A stretch of 14,962 nucleotides of DNA, from the NCBI GenBank assembly GCA_947176715.1, contig CAMWRR010000013.1, positions 1 to 14,962 on the forward strand, written 5' to 3'. This document shows, piece after piece, positions 1 through 6,572 of the stretch. Below the pieces are notes generated by a model. It ran no database searches, was not told where the DNA came from, and saw only the letters and a list, made by a program, of their open reading frames with translations. Position numbers and translations under genes: made by a program. Source of the stretch: an uncultured Rikenellaceae bacterium (GTDB lineage Bacteria > Bacteroidota > Bacteroidia > Bacteroidales > Rikenellaceae). Position 1 is the first letter of the stretch. Each line of letters starts with the position of its first letter.

Positions 1-430
1 GGTTGATGACCACCATTCCGGGCAGCATCTTCATAAGACCCAAATCCTCCATCACCTGATGGGTGGCGCCGTCCTCGCCGAGGGTTATGCCGGCATGAGA
101 GGCCGCTATCTTGACATTGGCCCCCGTGTAGGCCACCGACTGACGGACCTGATCGTAGACGCGTCCGGTCACGAACTCGGCGAACGAACCCACGAACGGT
201 ATCTTGCCCGCGGTAGCCAGACCAGAGCCCACGCTTATCATGTTGGCCTCGGCTATGCCCGCCTGAAAGAAGCGGTCGGGGAACTCTTTTCTGAAAGCGT
301 CCATCTTGAGGGAACCGGTAAGGTCGGCGCACATGGCCACCACGTCGCCGCACTCGCGTCCCGCCTCCAACAGACCGGCACCGAAACCGGAGCGGGTATC
401 TTTCTTCTCTGTATATTCAAATCTTTTCAT
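1..430 (-). CDS. Transketolase, C-terminal subunit (partial, runs off left edge)
   Basis: This is the pyrimidine-binding half of a split transketolase, which moves two-carbon ketol units between sugar phosphates in the non-oxidative pentose phosphate pathway. About 143 residues are visible, starting MKRFEYTEKKDTRSGFGAG. Family landmarks are the Asp-Leu-Thr segment near residue 37, GIAEANM at 58-64 containing the probable catalytic Glu61 that activates the TPP aminopyrimidine, and SHAGITLGEDGATHQ at 111-125. The Met at 430 is preferred because homologous subunits begin M-K-x-F/Y-x-Y-T-E-K-K-D-T-R. An in-frame ATG at 439 would add MFA. The gene follows the N-terminal subunit on the same strand after about 148 bases, so both are probably co-transcribed. 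The transketolase C-terminal domain lies beyond the window. Family assignment is confident; subunit partnership is inferred from adjacency. Confidence 0.9.
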   Translation of the reverse strand, partial: MKRFEYTEKKDTRSGFGAGLLEAGRECGDVVAMCADLTGSLKMDAFRKEFPDRFFQAGIAEANMISVGSGLATAGKIPFVGSFAEFVTGRVYDQVRQSVAYTGANVKIAASHAGITLGEDGATHQVMEDLGLMKMLPGMVVIN

Positions 431-514
431 CGCAAACATTTTTTTAAGATGTCTCTTGTCCGCATGCCTCCTTCGGGAGATTTCAACGCTTTCCGTATCC
501 GGCATAACCGTCAG

Positions 515-557
515 AATCCGTCCCAAGCCACGGCAAGAACATCCGTAAATCCGTCCC
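515..557. repeat. Pair of 10-bp direct repeats in the transketolase inter-subunit spacer
   Basis: AATCCGTCCC occurs at 515-524 and again at 548-557 in the spacer (431-578) between the two transketolase subunit genes. No coding sequence or terminator is evident in this spacer. The repeats may be chance or remnants of a small duplicated element. Confidence 0.4.
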
Positions 558-578
558 GTTGCAAGCGAGACACACGCA

Positions 579-1421
579 TCAATAGTCGCCTACCGTCTCC
601 TCCAGCTGGGCGAGCGCCTTCTGGGCCTGCTCCTGCGAGGGGGCCTTGCCGTGCCACTCGTTGGTGCCGCACATGAAGTCGACGCCGTGACCCATATCGG
701 TACGCGTAAGTATTATCACCGGCTTACCCTTGCCGCAGAGCGACTGGGCCTCGGCTATCACACGACGCATGTCGGAGAAGTCGTGCCCGTCCATGGTGAG
801 CACCTGCCAGCCGAACGCACGCCACTTGCCCTCGTAGTCGCCCAAAGGCAACACCTCGTCGCAACTGCCGTCTATCTGCTGGTTGTTCCAGTCCACGAAG
901 GCTATTATGTTGTCTATCTTGCGGGCCGCGCCGAACATGGCCGCCTCCCATACCTGACCCTCCTGTGTCTCGCCGTCGCCCATAAGCACATACACCTTGT
1001 GCGGGTCGCCGTCGAGCCTCTTGGCCAGAGCGTGACCGAGGGCGGTAGAGAGACCCTGACCCAACGAGCCGGAAGCCACACGCACGCCGGGGATGCCCTT
1101 TACAGGTGTGGGATGCCCCTGAAGACGCGACCCTATGGCGCGGAACGTGGCCAGCTCGCTCACGGGGAAGTAGCCGTTACGGGCCAACACGCTGTACCAC
1201 ACGGGCGATATGTGTCCGTTCGAGAGATAAAAGACATCCTCGCCCTTGCCGCTTACAGTGAAGGCGGCGGGAGAGTGTTTGAGAACCTCGAAATAAAGGA
1301 AAGTCATTAGGTCGGCCGTACCCAAAGAGCCGCCCGGATGTCCTGAGGCGGCGGAGGCCACCATCCGGATGATGTCTCGTCTGACCTGGGTGGAGAGACG
1401 TGCGAGTTCCGTATTATCCAT
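579..1421 (-). CDS. Transketolase, N-terminal (TPP-binding) subunit
   Basis: This 280-residue protein corresponds to the thiamine-diphosphate-binding half of transketolase. Visible motifs in order are SGHPGGSLG (26-34), GSLGQGLSTA (118-127), the TPP/metal motif GDG at 148-150 paired with NN at 179-180, and WHGKAP (256-261) near the C-terminus. Length is normal for a stand-alone N-terminal subunit; single-chain transketolases are about 660 residues. It should work as a heteromer with the C-terminal subunit encoded downstream at 430-1 in the cytoplasm. A Bacteroidetes-type promoter sits about 30 bases upstream of the ATG at 1421, so this is probably the first gene of a two-gene operon. Product identity is confident; no gene symbol is given because split subunits are named inconsistently. 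Confidence 0.93.
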   Translation of the reverse strand: MDNTELARLSTQVRRDIIRMVASAASGHPGGSLGTADLMTFLYFEVLKHSPAAFTVSGKGEDVFYLSNGHISPVWYSVLARNGYFPVSELATFRAIGSRLQGHPTPVKGIPGVRVASGSLGQGLSTALGHALAKRLDGDPHKVYVLMGDGETQEGQVWEAAMFGAARKIDNIIAFVDWNNQQIDGSCDEVLPLGDYEGKWRAFGWQVLTMDGHDFSDMRRVIAEAQSLCGKGKPVIILTRTDMGHGVDFMCGTNEWHGKAPSQEQAQKALAQLEETVGDY

Positions 1422-1447
1422 TATGCCGTTATGATTTTTCAGTATTA

Positions 1448-1478
1448 CAAAGATACTCTTTTTTCATCACGTGCGAAA
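1448..1478 (-). promoter_or_regulatory. Promoter of the transketolase operon
   Basis: Read on the minus strand, the -7 box TATCTTTG (1455-1448) fits TAnnTTTG exactly. Nineteen bases upstream lies TTTC (1478-1475), one mismatch from the -33 TTTG. Transcription would begin near 1441, giving a leader of about 20 bases before the ATG at 1421. Confidence 0.65.
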
Positions 1479-1605
1479 ATCCGAAGCCGTTTTAATGTTA
1501 CCTCGACACCCGAGCTATCGAGATAGCATCCACCCGTTTCTCTTTACTGCCATGAATTTCCCGACCAAAAAGGAATCGCATCCGCAACATAAAAAAGCCT
1601 TGTCG

Positions 1606-1638
1606 GTTGACGATAATTGAAAATAAATCGTAATTTTG
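1606..1638 (+). promoter_or_regulatory. Promoter of the structured leader / lipoprotein unit
   Basis: GTTG at 1606-1609 (TTTG-like -33) is followed after 21 bases by TAATTTTG at 1631-1638, an exact TAnnTTTG -7 box. The predicted start is near 1645, about 250 bases before the lipoprotein ATG, so the transcript carries an unusually long leader. The rest of 1479-1605 shows nothing I can assign apart from a small GCTAT/ATAGC inverted repeat near 1513-1526. Confidence 0.65.
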
Positions 1639-1753
1639 TAGCACAATAACACTTTAAAGCAAAAACAGTATAGAGACAACTAAAACAACAGACATATCAG
1701 AATAGCGTTTTGCTATATTCAGGCTTTCGAAATTACCACAAAAAGAGGCACCT

Positions 1754-1813
1754 ATGGATATTGCAATGCTCGCATTGGCGGGCTTGTTTTATCTTGGTGC
1801 AAGGTTGTGGTAA
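1754..1813 (+). CDS. Candidate 19-residue hydrophobic leader or membrane peptide
   Basis: ATG at 1754 opens a 19-codon frame ending in TAA at 1811-1813, encoding MDIAMLALAGLFYLGARLW. An AAAAGAGG purine run sits 5 bases before the ATG, a ribosome-binding site unusually good for Bacteroidetes. The peptide has one acidic residue near the N-terminus, a core of about 14 hydrophobic residues, then Arg-Leu-Trp, as expected for a single membrane-inserting helix. It resembles in size and character type I toxin peptides of the Ibs kind or regulatory leader peptides, but I see no sequence family. The frame fills the space between the complementary arms of the leader, and its stop codon lies inside arm B. 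Translation could therefore control RNA folding. A chance ORF is possible. Confidence 0.35.
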   Translation: MDIAMLALAGLFYLGARLW

Positions 1814-1819
1814 ACCTCG

Positions 1820-1847
1820 AAAGCGGATAGAATAGGTCCGCTTTTTT
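1820..1847 (+). terminator. Intrinsic terminator inside the leader
   Basis: AAAGCGGA (1820-1827) and TCCGCTTT (1837-1844) form an 8-bp stem with a 9-base loop, followed immediately by a T run (1842-1847). It lies 46 bases before the lipoprotein ATG, so transcription of that gene must read through it. Confidence 0.75.
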
Positions 1848-1893
1848 ATTGCATTTACCACAACCTAAATATATAACTTAAAACCAAACGATT

Positions 1894-3660
1894 ATGTTAC
1901 GGAAAATTCAAACTGACATGTCGGCTACGAGCACCGGTAGCGCAATGGCACCCAAAGACCGCCCAAAGAACATGGCAAGAATGAGTGGCATCATTAAAAC
2001 GGCGACGGTGGCCGTTTTGTTATTATGCACCTTTATGCAGGCTTGCAAAGACAAAGAGGAGTACGAGGAGGAGTACACCACGCTATCTGCGCCCACAAAC
2101 GTTAAGGCCGAACAGGCGGAAGAGGGGATAAAGGTGTCGTGGGACCCGGTAGACGGAGCGACCCAATACTATCTTTACGTAAAAACCGCTAATAGCAATA
2201 ACTTTAACAAATACGACTCCACTACCGATAATTATATCGTGTATAAGACAGACCTAAACGATTCGTACGGATTTTATGTGTGTGCTTATTGCAGCGCCTA
2301 CTTTTATGATAAATACGGAAACATTTCTTCCGGTTTAGGTCCCCAAAGCGAGACAATATATTTCACCCTCGACAATCCTGACAACGACATTCATGTTCCT
2401 ACCGGCCTGACGGCCAAACAGGTTAAAGAGAGGATATATATTTCATGGGACCCCGTGAAAACGGCCGATAAATATATGGTGGAATGGTCTACTAGCGAGA
2501 GCACTAAAACTGGTACGGCTTCATCTAACGAGGGCTTTTACATTTATAATCTGACCGATGGCACTAAATACTCCTTCAGGGTAAGGGCATGCCGCAAAAA
2601 CGAATACACCCAATGGAGCGACCCCGTATCGTGTACATATAGCGCACCCGGCGGCGGGTCGGCCTCGGGGCTGTATATGGGGGTGATAGGCTTCAGTGAC
2701 GCTCTCCAGACGAAACCCATTACTCGGTTGATCTATGACAATTACTGGGACAACAACGTCTCCTCATTCAAATCGTTCATAAACAATTTGGTAGCTGATA
2801 GAAATACCTCTATCTATTATGCGGTGGACAATGCCATCAATGCCTTGGAAAATGCCGAGATGCCGGAAGACTTGAACAACGTCTCGATAGTGACATTTAC
2901 GGACGGACTCGATAACACGTCGACAGTCAATACCCAATACGACACCCAAGAGGCCTACCGCGACGCCGTCAAGGCCCGTATTCTTAACACCAAAATAGGC
3001 AGAGTCCCGATAAACGCCTACTCGGTGGGGTTTGATGGCACGGTCTCCGCGACCGACAAGGAAGACTTCCATAATACGCTTGTCGCTATGGCAAGTAATG
3101 ACGAAAATGCCTACATGGTGTCGGATATGGACGAAGTGAACAAAACATTCAAAATACTAGCCGACTCTCTTCATAAAGAGAACAAAAACGAAAAACTAAA
3201 ACTAACAATCCCCTCAGGATTAAACAGCGGCACCAAGATGCGCTTCACTTTCGACGTCACCGGCGAAACTCCATCGGACGTAGCGGCATCGAAAGTCTAT
3301 ATCGAGGGTACATGGCGCAAGCCAAATATTCTCGAAGACATAGAGTACCATGAAGTGAAAACAAGTAGCGGCAAGACTCTGACCGGCGCTCAGGAAGAGG
3401 GGAAGGCATCTACCATTTTCTTATTCTCTGATTTTGATTCCAGTGAAACTTTGGCGAAGAATGTGAAATTTTGGTATATGAAAAATAAAGACTGGCAATG
3501 CGACATAGAATCAACAAATGCGGGCATTGCAGAGTCGGTTATAGAAAACAGAAGCGCCGTCGTGATGCTCGTTTTGGACTGCACCACATCATTGGGCGAA
3601 AATTTTGTGAAAATGAAAAATACCGCAACCGAATTCATAGATGTTTTGACCACGAAGTAG
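1894..3660 (+). CDS. Lipoprotein with two fibronectin III domains and a circularly permuted von Willebrand A domain
   Basis: 588 residues. A hydrophobic signal segment (residues 33-48) precedes a lipobox ending QAC with Cys51. The following KDKEEYEEE resembles the acidic surface-export signal of Bacteroidetes lipoproteins, suggesting a surface location. The ATG at 1894 leaves 29 residues before the signal; Met27 (1972) or Met30 (1981) would give a normal signal peptide. FN3-like domains span about 66-158 and 168-250, each with an SWDPV core. Residues 259-425 match a vWA fold from its second strand onward: VIGFSDAL (264-271), the MIDAS Thr305, FTDGLD (335-340) with Asp337, and AYSVGF (375-380). 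The missing first strand and DxTxS MIDAS motif, LVLDCTTSLG (559-568), plus its helix occur at the extreme C-terminus. Between them is a domain of about 120 residues I do not recognise. The role is probably adhesion or protein binding. Base composition is lower in GC than the neighbouring genes. Confidence 0.8.
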   Translation: MLRKIQTDMSATSTGSAMAPKDRPKNMARMSGIIKTATVAVLLLCTFMQACKDKEEYEEEYTTLSAPTNVKAEQAEEGIKVSWDPVDGATQYYLYVKTANSNNFNKYDSTTDNYIVYKTDLNDSYGFYVCAYCSAYFYDKYGNISSGLGPQSETIYFTLDNPDNDIHVPTGLTAKQVKERIYISWDPVKTADKYMVEWSTSESTKTGTASSNEGFYIYNLTDGTKYSFRVRACRKNEYTQWSDPVSCTYSAPGGGSASGLYMGVIGFSDALQTKPITRLIYDNYWDNNVSSFKSFINNLVADRNTSIYYAVDNAINALENAEMPEDLNNVSIVTFTDGLDNTSTVNTQYDTQEAYRDAVKARILNTKIGRVPINAYSVGFDGTVSATDKEDFHNTLVAMASNDENAYMVSDMDEVNKTFKILADSLHKENKNEKLKLTIPSGLNSGTKMRFTFDVTGETPSDVAASKVYIEGTWRKPNILEDIEYHEVKTSSGKTLTGAQEEGKASTIFLFSDFDSSETLAKNVKFWYMKNKDWQCDIESTNAGIAESVIENRSAVVMLVLDCTTSLGENFVKMKNTATEFIDVLTTK

Positions 3661-3689
3661 ATGTAACTTAAATCTACTTAACCTAAGCG

Positions 3690-3735
3690 ACTGTCCGGTG
3701 CGGGGGTACATACTCCGGCATCGGATAGTTTTTTT
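3690..3735 (+). terminator. Terminator of the lipoprotein gene
   Basis: ACTGTCCGGTGC (3690-3701) pairs with GCATCGGATAGT (3718-3729) over 12 positions with two G-U pairs, followed by a run of seven T (3729-3735). It follows the lipoprotein stop by 30 bases. There is no T run in the opposite direction, so it serves the plus strand only. Bases 3736-3820 show no gene. Confidence 0.8.
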
Positions 3736-3820
3736 GTGACAAAGAGGGCCTTTCGGCTCCGCTTTCTCGCAGTGGTTTACAATATTGGGCAATATACACG
3801 GGTTATGTCCGGATTTCGGC

Positions 3821-4279
3821 TTAACGCCAACACGGCTTACTTTCTTCTCTTTCGCTATATTCAACTCCGTCGCGCACCCTCAAAAGCCGCCCCTTATCGT
3901 TAGGCCCGTACAACGACAGCACGCAATCCCCGGCCCGGAACTCCGTTATCCTGTCGTCCGCAGACACTATCGCACCTCTACGACTACCGTACTCCGCTAT
4001 GTCGAACAGAAGCCCCCTCATGTCGGGCTTCTCCTCGCGGGGCGGTTCGACGGCATCCTCCTCACAGGCGGTGTTGAAGAAATTGCCGGTGGCTATGGCC
4101 CGTTGCACTATCACGGGGCAGACGTTGTCGCACATGCCGCAGTTAAGACACAGGTCGACATTCACCACGGGACGAAGCCATCCGCTCTCGTCCGTGACCA
4201 GCCGTATGCACCGCCGCGGGCAATGCTCCGCACAGGCGCCGCAACCCGTACAATCGTCCTTTGTCCTTACATCTATCAT
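3821..4279 (-). CDS. Small 2[4Fe-4S] ferredoxin-like protein with an unassigned C-terminal extension
   Basis: 152 residues from the ATG at 4279. Two ferredoxin cluster motifs lie in the first 60 residues: C10, C13, C16 with C20-Pro, and C44, C47, C50 with C54-Pro, the spacing of bacterial 2[4Fe-4S] electron carriers. The opening MIDVRTKDDCTGCGACAEHC resembles the N-terminus of the F420-hydrogenase beta-subunit-like family, but that large catalytic part is absent. Instead there is a tail of about 95 residues with RAGDCVLSLYG, possibly a small beta barrel. The start is chosen because a TATATTTG promoter box lies only 8 bases upstream, which excludes a TTG start at 4300. The gene stands alone: corC, upstream on the same strand, ends more than 400 bases away. 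The cofactor is likely; partner and pathway are unknown. Confidence 0.75.
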   Translation of the reverse strand: MIDVRTKDDCTGCGACAEHCPRRCIRLVTDESGWLRPVVNVDLCLNCGMCDNVCPVIVQRAIATGNFFNTACEEDAVEPPREEKPDMRGLLFDIAEYGSRRGAIVSADDRITEFRAGDCVLSLYGPNDKGRLLRVRDGVEYSEREESKPCWR

Positions 4280-4287
4280 AGCGGATG

Positions 4288-4295
4288 CAAATATA
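4288..4295 (-). promoter_or_regulatory. -7 promoter box of the ferredoxin gene, nearly leaderless
   Basis: TATATTTG on the minus strand fits TAnnTTTG. No good -33 box is seen at the expected distance. If used, transcription would begin within a few bases of the ATG at 4279, giving an almost leaderless mRNA. Confidence 0.45.
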
Positions 4296-4540
4296 GTCAA
4301 TCACAACTACAATTCGGGACGGCAAACCGAATCTTTAATAAGATAACTATCGAGGAAAATTCAGAAGAACCGCATAATATGGTCCCTTTTAAACAGAGAG
4401 GCTTGTCTTTATATAATAGCCGGAGTCTGCGGGGGAACACGCCACGCGACGGACATAAGATATGGCTCAGAGACCTTTAGTCAATAACGCTTATGGATCC
4501 ACTCTCACTCGCGAGCCTCTGTGTGGCGGGAAAATTTTCG

Positions 4541-4636
4541 CCCACCGCAAGGCGTAACCACCGCGAAATGTGCCCACCGCGAGGTGCGCCTACCGTGAGA
4601 TATACCTACGTGAGATATACCCCACCCCGAGGCATA
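4541..4636. repeat. Degenerate tandem repeat, six units of about 16 bp
   Basis: Six head-to-tail units start at 4541, 4557, 4573, 4589, 4605 and 4620. Examples are CCCACCGCAAGGCGTA, ACCACCGCGAAATGTG, CCCACCGCGAGGTGCG and CCTACCGTGAGATATA. The shared core is CCnACCGnGAgnTnTn. Lengths are 16, 16, 16, 16, 15 and 17 bases with no spacers. The array sits in the 423-base spacer (4280-4702) downstream of corC and upstream of the ferredoxin gene. The rest of that spacer holds a GAAAATTTTC palindrome near 4530-4539 and a GCGGGC/GCCCGC inverted repeat near 4650-4686, and no convincing gene. Confidence 0.6.
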
Positions 4637-4702
4637 CACGCTACAATATGCGGGCCGCTTATACTCCGGCTACGCTCCAAGCCCGCCGAATGAGAGGGCG
4701 GA

Positions 4703-5971
4703 CTACTCCCCCTCGACAAGCGTCACCTTGACAAGTTCTATCTTATTGGCGCTCATCTTGAGCATTCTGAAGCGGAAGGGCGATATTGCAATCTCCTCGT
4801 GCGGTTTGGGTATCCCCTCGTTGTGGTATATGATGTACCCGGCCAGAGTATCGTACTCGTCGCTGACCGGAATACCGAGAGAGTATTTCTCGTTTATGTA
4901 GTCCACCTCTAAACGACCGGACAATATCCAGTCGCCGTCGGCCGTGACCTTCTCCACCAAGTGTCTGTTGTCGTGCTCGTCCTCTATCTCGCCGAATATC
5001 TCTTCGAGTATGTCCTCCAATGTGACCATGCCGGCCGTGCCTCCGTACTCGTCGAGCACTATGGCCATCGCACGCCGGTTCTTGGTTAGTATTCCGAGCA
5101 GCTTTTGGGCTGTCATGGTCTCGGGCACGTAGGTGACGGGGCGCAACATCTGCTTGACCGAAGAGGGCGAGCCGAGCAGATCCTTGATATTGACATAGCC
5201 TATTATGTGGTCTATGCTCCCGCTGAAGACCGGCAGACGCGAATATTTGGTCTCTATGAACTTCTTCTTGACATCGGCCACGGTGTCGTCTATGTCTACG
5301 GCCTCTATCTCTATGCGCCTCAACATACAGTCGCGCACCGAGGTATCGGAGAAATCGAGCGCCTTCTGAAACATCTTCATCTCGGCCTCCGACGCCTCGC
5401 CGGCCTCACCCGATATGTCCTCCACGAGATCGGCCAGATCGGTCTTGTCGAACTGCGACCCCTCGTGCTCGCGTTTTATATTGAACCCCAAAAGACGCAT
5501 GATGCCTCGCGACAACAGCGTGGTGAACTTGGATATGGGCCAAAACACGAACCACAGCAGATAGACCACCGGCGCAAAGGTACGGTAGTAAAAGTTGGGA
5601 TTGCTCTTGAAGATACTCTTGGGCAGAAACTCGCCCGTAAATATTATTATGACCGTAGATATGACGGTCTCACAGAGAAGCGTGTTGCCCGTGAAATCGA
5701 ACCACCGTACGGCCAACTTCATTATCAGACTGCTCATCGTTATGGAGTAGATGACCAGCGCTATGTTGTTGCCTATGATGATGGTGGATATGTAGTCGCC
5801 CGGCATACGCGAGAAGAAGCCCGCTATCTTGTTGAAGAGCTTGCTCTGTTTCTTGTCTATCTCCAGACGCAACTTGTTGGACGACAGGTAGGCTATCTCC
5901 ATTCCCGAGAAAAAGGCCGAGAATACGAGAGCCACCGCTATCACTATTATGTCGCTGACAATATCGTTCAT
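4703..5971 (-). CDS. CNNM/CBS transporter-like membrane protein (CorC/HlyC family, GldE-like)
   Basis: 422 residues with the full family architecture. A DUF21/CNNM membrane domain covers about 1-165, with hydrophobic segments near 7-25, 60-85, 98-115 and 132-150. A pair of CBS domains spans about 208-328, ending in DEYGGTAGMVTLEDILEEIF (307-326), a family hallmark. A CorC_HlyC accessory domain covers about 345-418. Members are implicated in Mg2+/Co2+ efflux or, as GldE in Bacteroidetes, in gliding and secretion-related envelope functions; sequence alone does not separate these. It is the last gene of an operon, with its ATG 4 bases after the lptC stop. It acts in the inner membrane with cytoplasmic CBS regions. 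Older annotations call such proteins hemolysins, which is misleading. Confidence 0.9.
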   Translation of the reverse strand: MNDIVSDIIVIAVALVFSAFFSGMEIAYLSSNKLRLEIDKKQSKLFNKIAGFFSRMPGDYISTIIIGNNIALVIYSITMSSLIMKLAVRWFDFTGNTLLCETVISTVIIIFTGEFLPKSIFKSNPNFYYRTFAPVVYLLWFVFWPISKFTTLLSRGIMRLLGFNIKREHEGSQFDKTDLADLVEDISGEAGEASEAEMKMFQKALDFSDTSVRDCMLRRIEIEAVDIDDTVADVKKKFIETKYSRLPVFSGSIDHIIGYVNIKDLLGSPSSVKQMLRPVTYVPETMTAQKLLGILTKNRRAMAIVLDEYGGTAGMVTLEDILEEIFGEIEDEHDNRHLVEKVTADGDWILSGRLEVDYINEKYSLGIPVSDEYDTLAGYIIYHNEGIPKPHEEIAISPFRFRMLKMSANKIELVKVTLVEGE

Positions 5972-5975
5972 AAAC

Positions 5976-6566
5976 TTACCTTGCCTCCTCAGGTGCGGTT
6001 TGCCTTGTGGTGTCGACGAAAAGACGCCCCTTCGTGTTAAGGAAGCGGACGTTATTGAGCTGTCCGTCCGACTCGAAGCCGCTACCTTGCGTTATCTCGT
6101 CGCCGTCTATCACCTTGGTGTCCACGTTGGAATATATCTTGTCGGCCATCTCGTCCCAGAACAGCTGCTCAGTATATAGCTCCTTGCCGTTCTCGTCGTT
6201 GCCGAACACATTACCCTTGGCCTCCCACAACCGCTTCTTCTCCAGATATTTGGCATAGTCGGCCACAAGAGACGACTTGCGTTTGCCATCCGCATCGAAA
6301 GTCTCCACATGCACCCCCTCGTTGAAAATCATGTACGGCTCGTCGTCGAACTCGTAACGCTCCATACGCGGGGTGGTGAACTTATACTCCATCTTGCCGT
6401 CCTCGTAATAGGTTATGGAGAGCGAGTCGCTCACGAGCGAGGGGACCTTCTTGTAGTCGGTTATCACCACGTCGGCGGCCACCTTCGACGAGCCGCAACC
6501 CGTAATAAAGATAGCACTCCCGACAATCAGGAGTGCTACCGACAGGTTATGTTCTAACAGTGCCAT
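5976..6566 (-). CDS. lptC: LPS export ABC transporter periplasmic protein LptC
   Basis: 196 residues. LptC links the inner-membrane LptBFG transporter to the periplasmic LptA bridge that carries lipopolysaccharide to the outer membrane. The N-terminus has a hydrophobic stretch ending ITGC with Cys24, so it is probably a lipoprotein, common in Bacteroidetes LptC. The rest (about 40-190) is a beta-rich domain with the characteristic DYAKYLEKKRLWEAKGNV region (103-120) and GNDENGKELYTEQLFWD (122-138), as in LptC/OstA-type jelly rolls. The start at 6566 is 6 bases from the TPR gene stop, and its stop is 4 bases before the CNNM/CBS gene, so the three genes are co-transcribed. The signal-peptide codons contain a perfect 9-bp inverted repeat. 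Confidence 0.88.
   Translation of the reverse strand: MALLEHNLSVALLIVGSAIFITGCGSSKVAADVVITDYKKVPSLVSDSLSITYYEDGKMEYKFTTPRMERYEFDDEPYMIFNEGVHVETFDADGKRKSSLVADYAKYLEKKRLWEAKGNVFGNDENGKELYTEQLFWDEMADKIYSNVDTKVIDGDEITQGSGFESDGQLNNVRFLNTKGRLFVDTTRQTAPEEAR
6512..6538. repeat. Perfect 9-bp inverted repeat in the lptC signal-peptide codons
   Basis: TAGCACTCC (6512-6520) and GGAGTGCTA (6530-6538) flank a 9-base loop. On the lptC mRNA this hairpin lies about codons 10-18, close to the start and just after the TPR gene. No T run follows, so it is not a terminator; it could influence processing or translation. Confidence 0.6.
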
Positions 6567-6572
6567 GCAGTG

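Larger units (their letters stand above)
1645..1866 (+). ncRNA. Structured RNA leader with mutually exclusive stems (candidate attenuator or small RNA)
   Basis: Three segments can pair in conflicting ways. Segment A is GCTTTCGA (1723-1730) plus TTACCACA (1733-1740). Segment B is TGTGGTAA (1806-1813) plus TCGAAAGC (1817-1824). A and B form 16 base pairs with a small internal loop. Segment C (1854-1866) is the exact complement of 1802-1814, so B and C can form 13 base pairs instead. A:B also shares bases 1820-1824 with the 5' arm of the intrinsic terminator at 1820-1847, so A:B and the terminator exclude each other. Inside A:B are a GCACC/GGTGC stem (1748-1752/1796-1800) and a CAATG-CTCG-CATTG hairpin (1764-1777). 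A further hairpin, ATAGC-GTTTT-GCTAT, lies at 1702-1716. This is direct sequence evidence for a folded leader. Function is inferred: a transcription attenuator for the lipoprotein gene, or a roughly 200-nt stand-alone RNA. It does not match any RNA class I can recognise. Confidence 0.6.

Noticed and set aside
651..1310. Open frame of 219 codons on the plus strand opposite the transketolase N subunit
   Set aside because: Fully overlaps a strongly supported gene and shows no domain.
1645..1847. 6S RNA or another housekeeping RNA
   Set aside because: Length is about right, but the 5' 75 bases do not pair with the 3' end and there is no central bubble in a single long hairpin.
3785..4480. Open frame of 231 codons on the plus strand over the ferredoxin gene
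   Set aside because: The minus strand carries two canonical Fe-S motifs here; the plus frame has no features.
4541..4636. CRISPR-like array
   Set aside because: Units are contiguous 16-mers without spacers and are too degenerate; no cas genes are present.
5105..6040. Open frame of 311 codons on the plus strand opposite the CNNM/CBS gene
   Set aside because: It is antisense to a gene with a complete recognised domain order; its composition (rich in His, Tyr, Arg) is that of a mirror frame.
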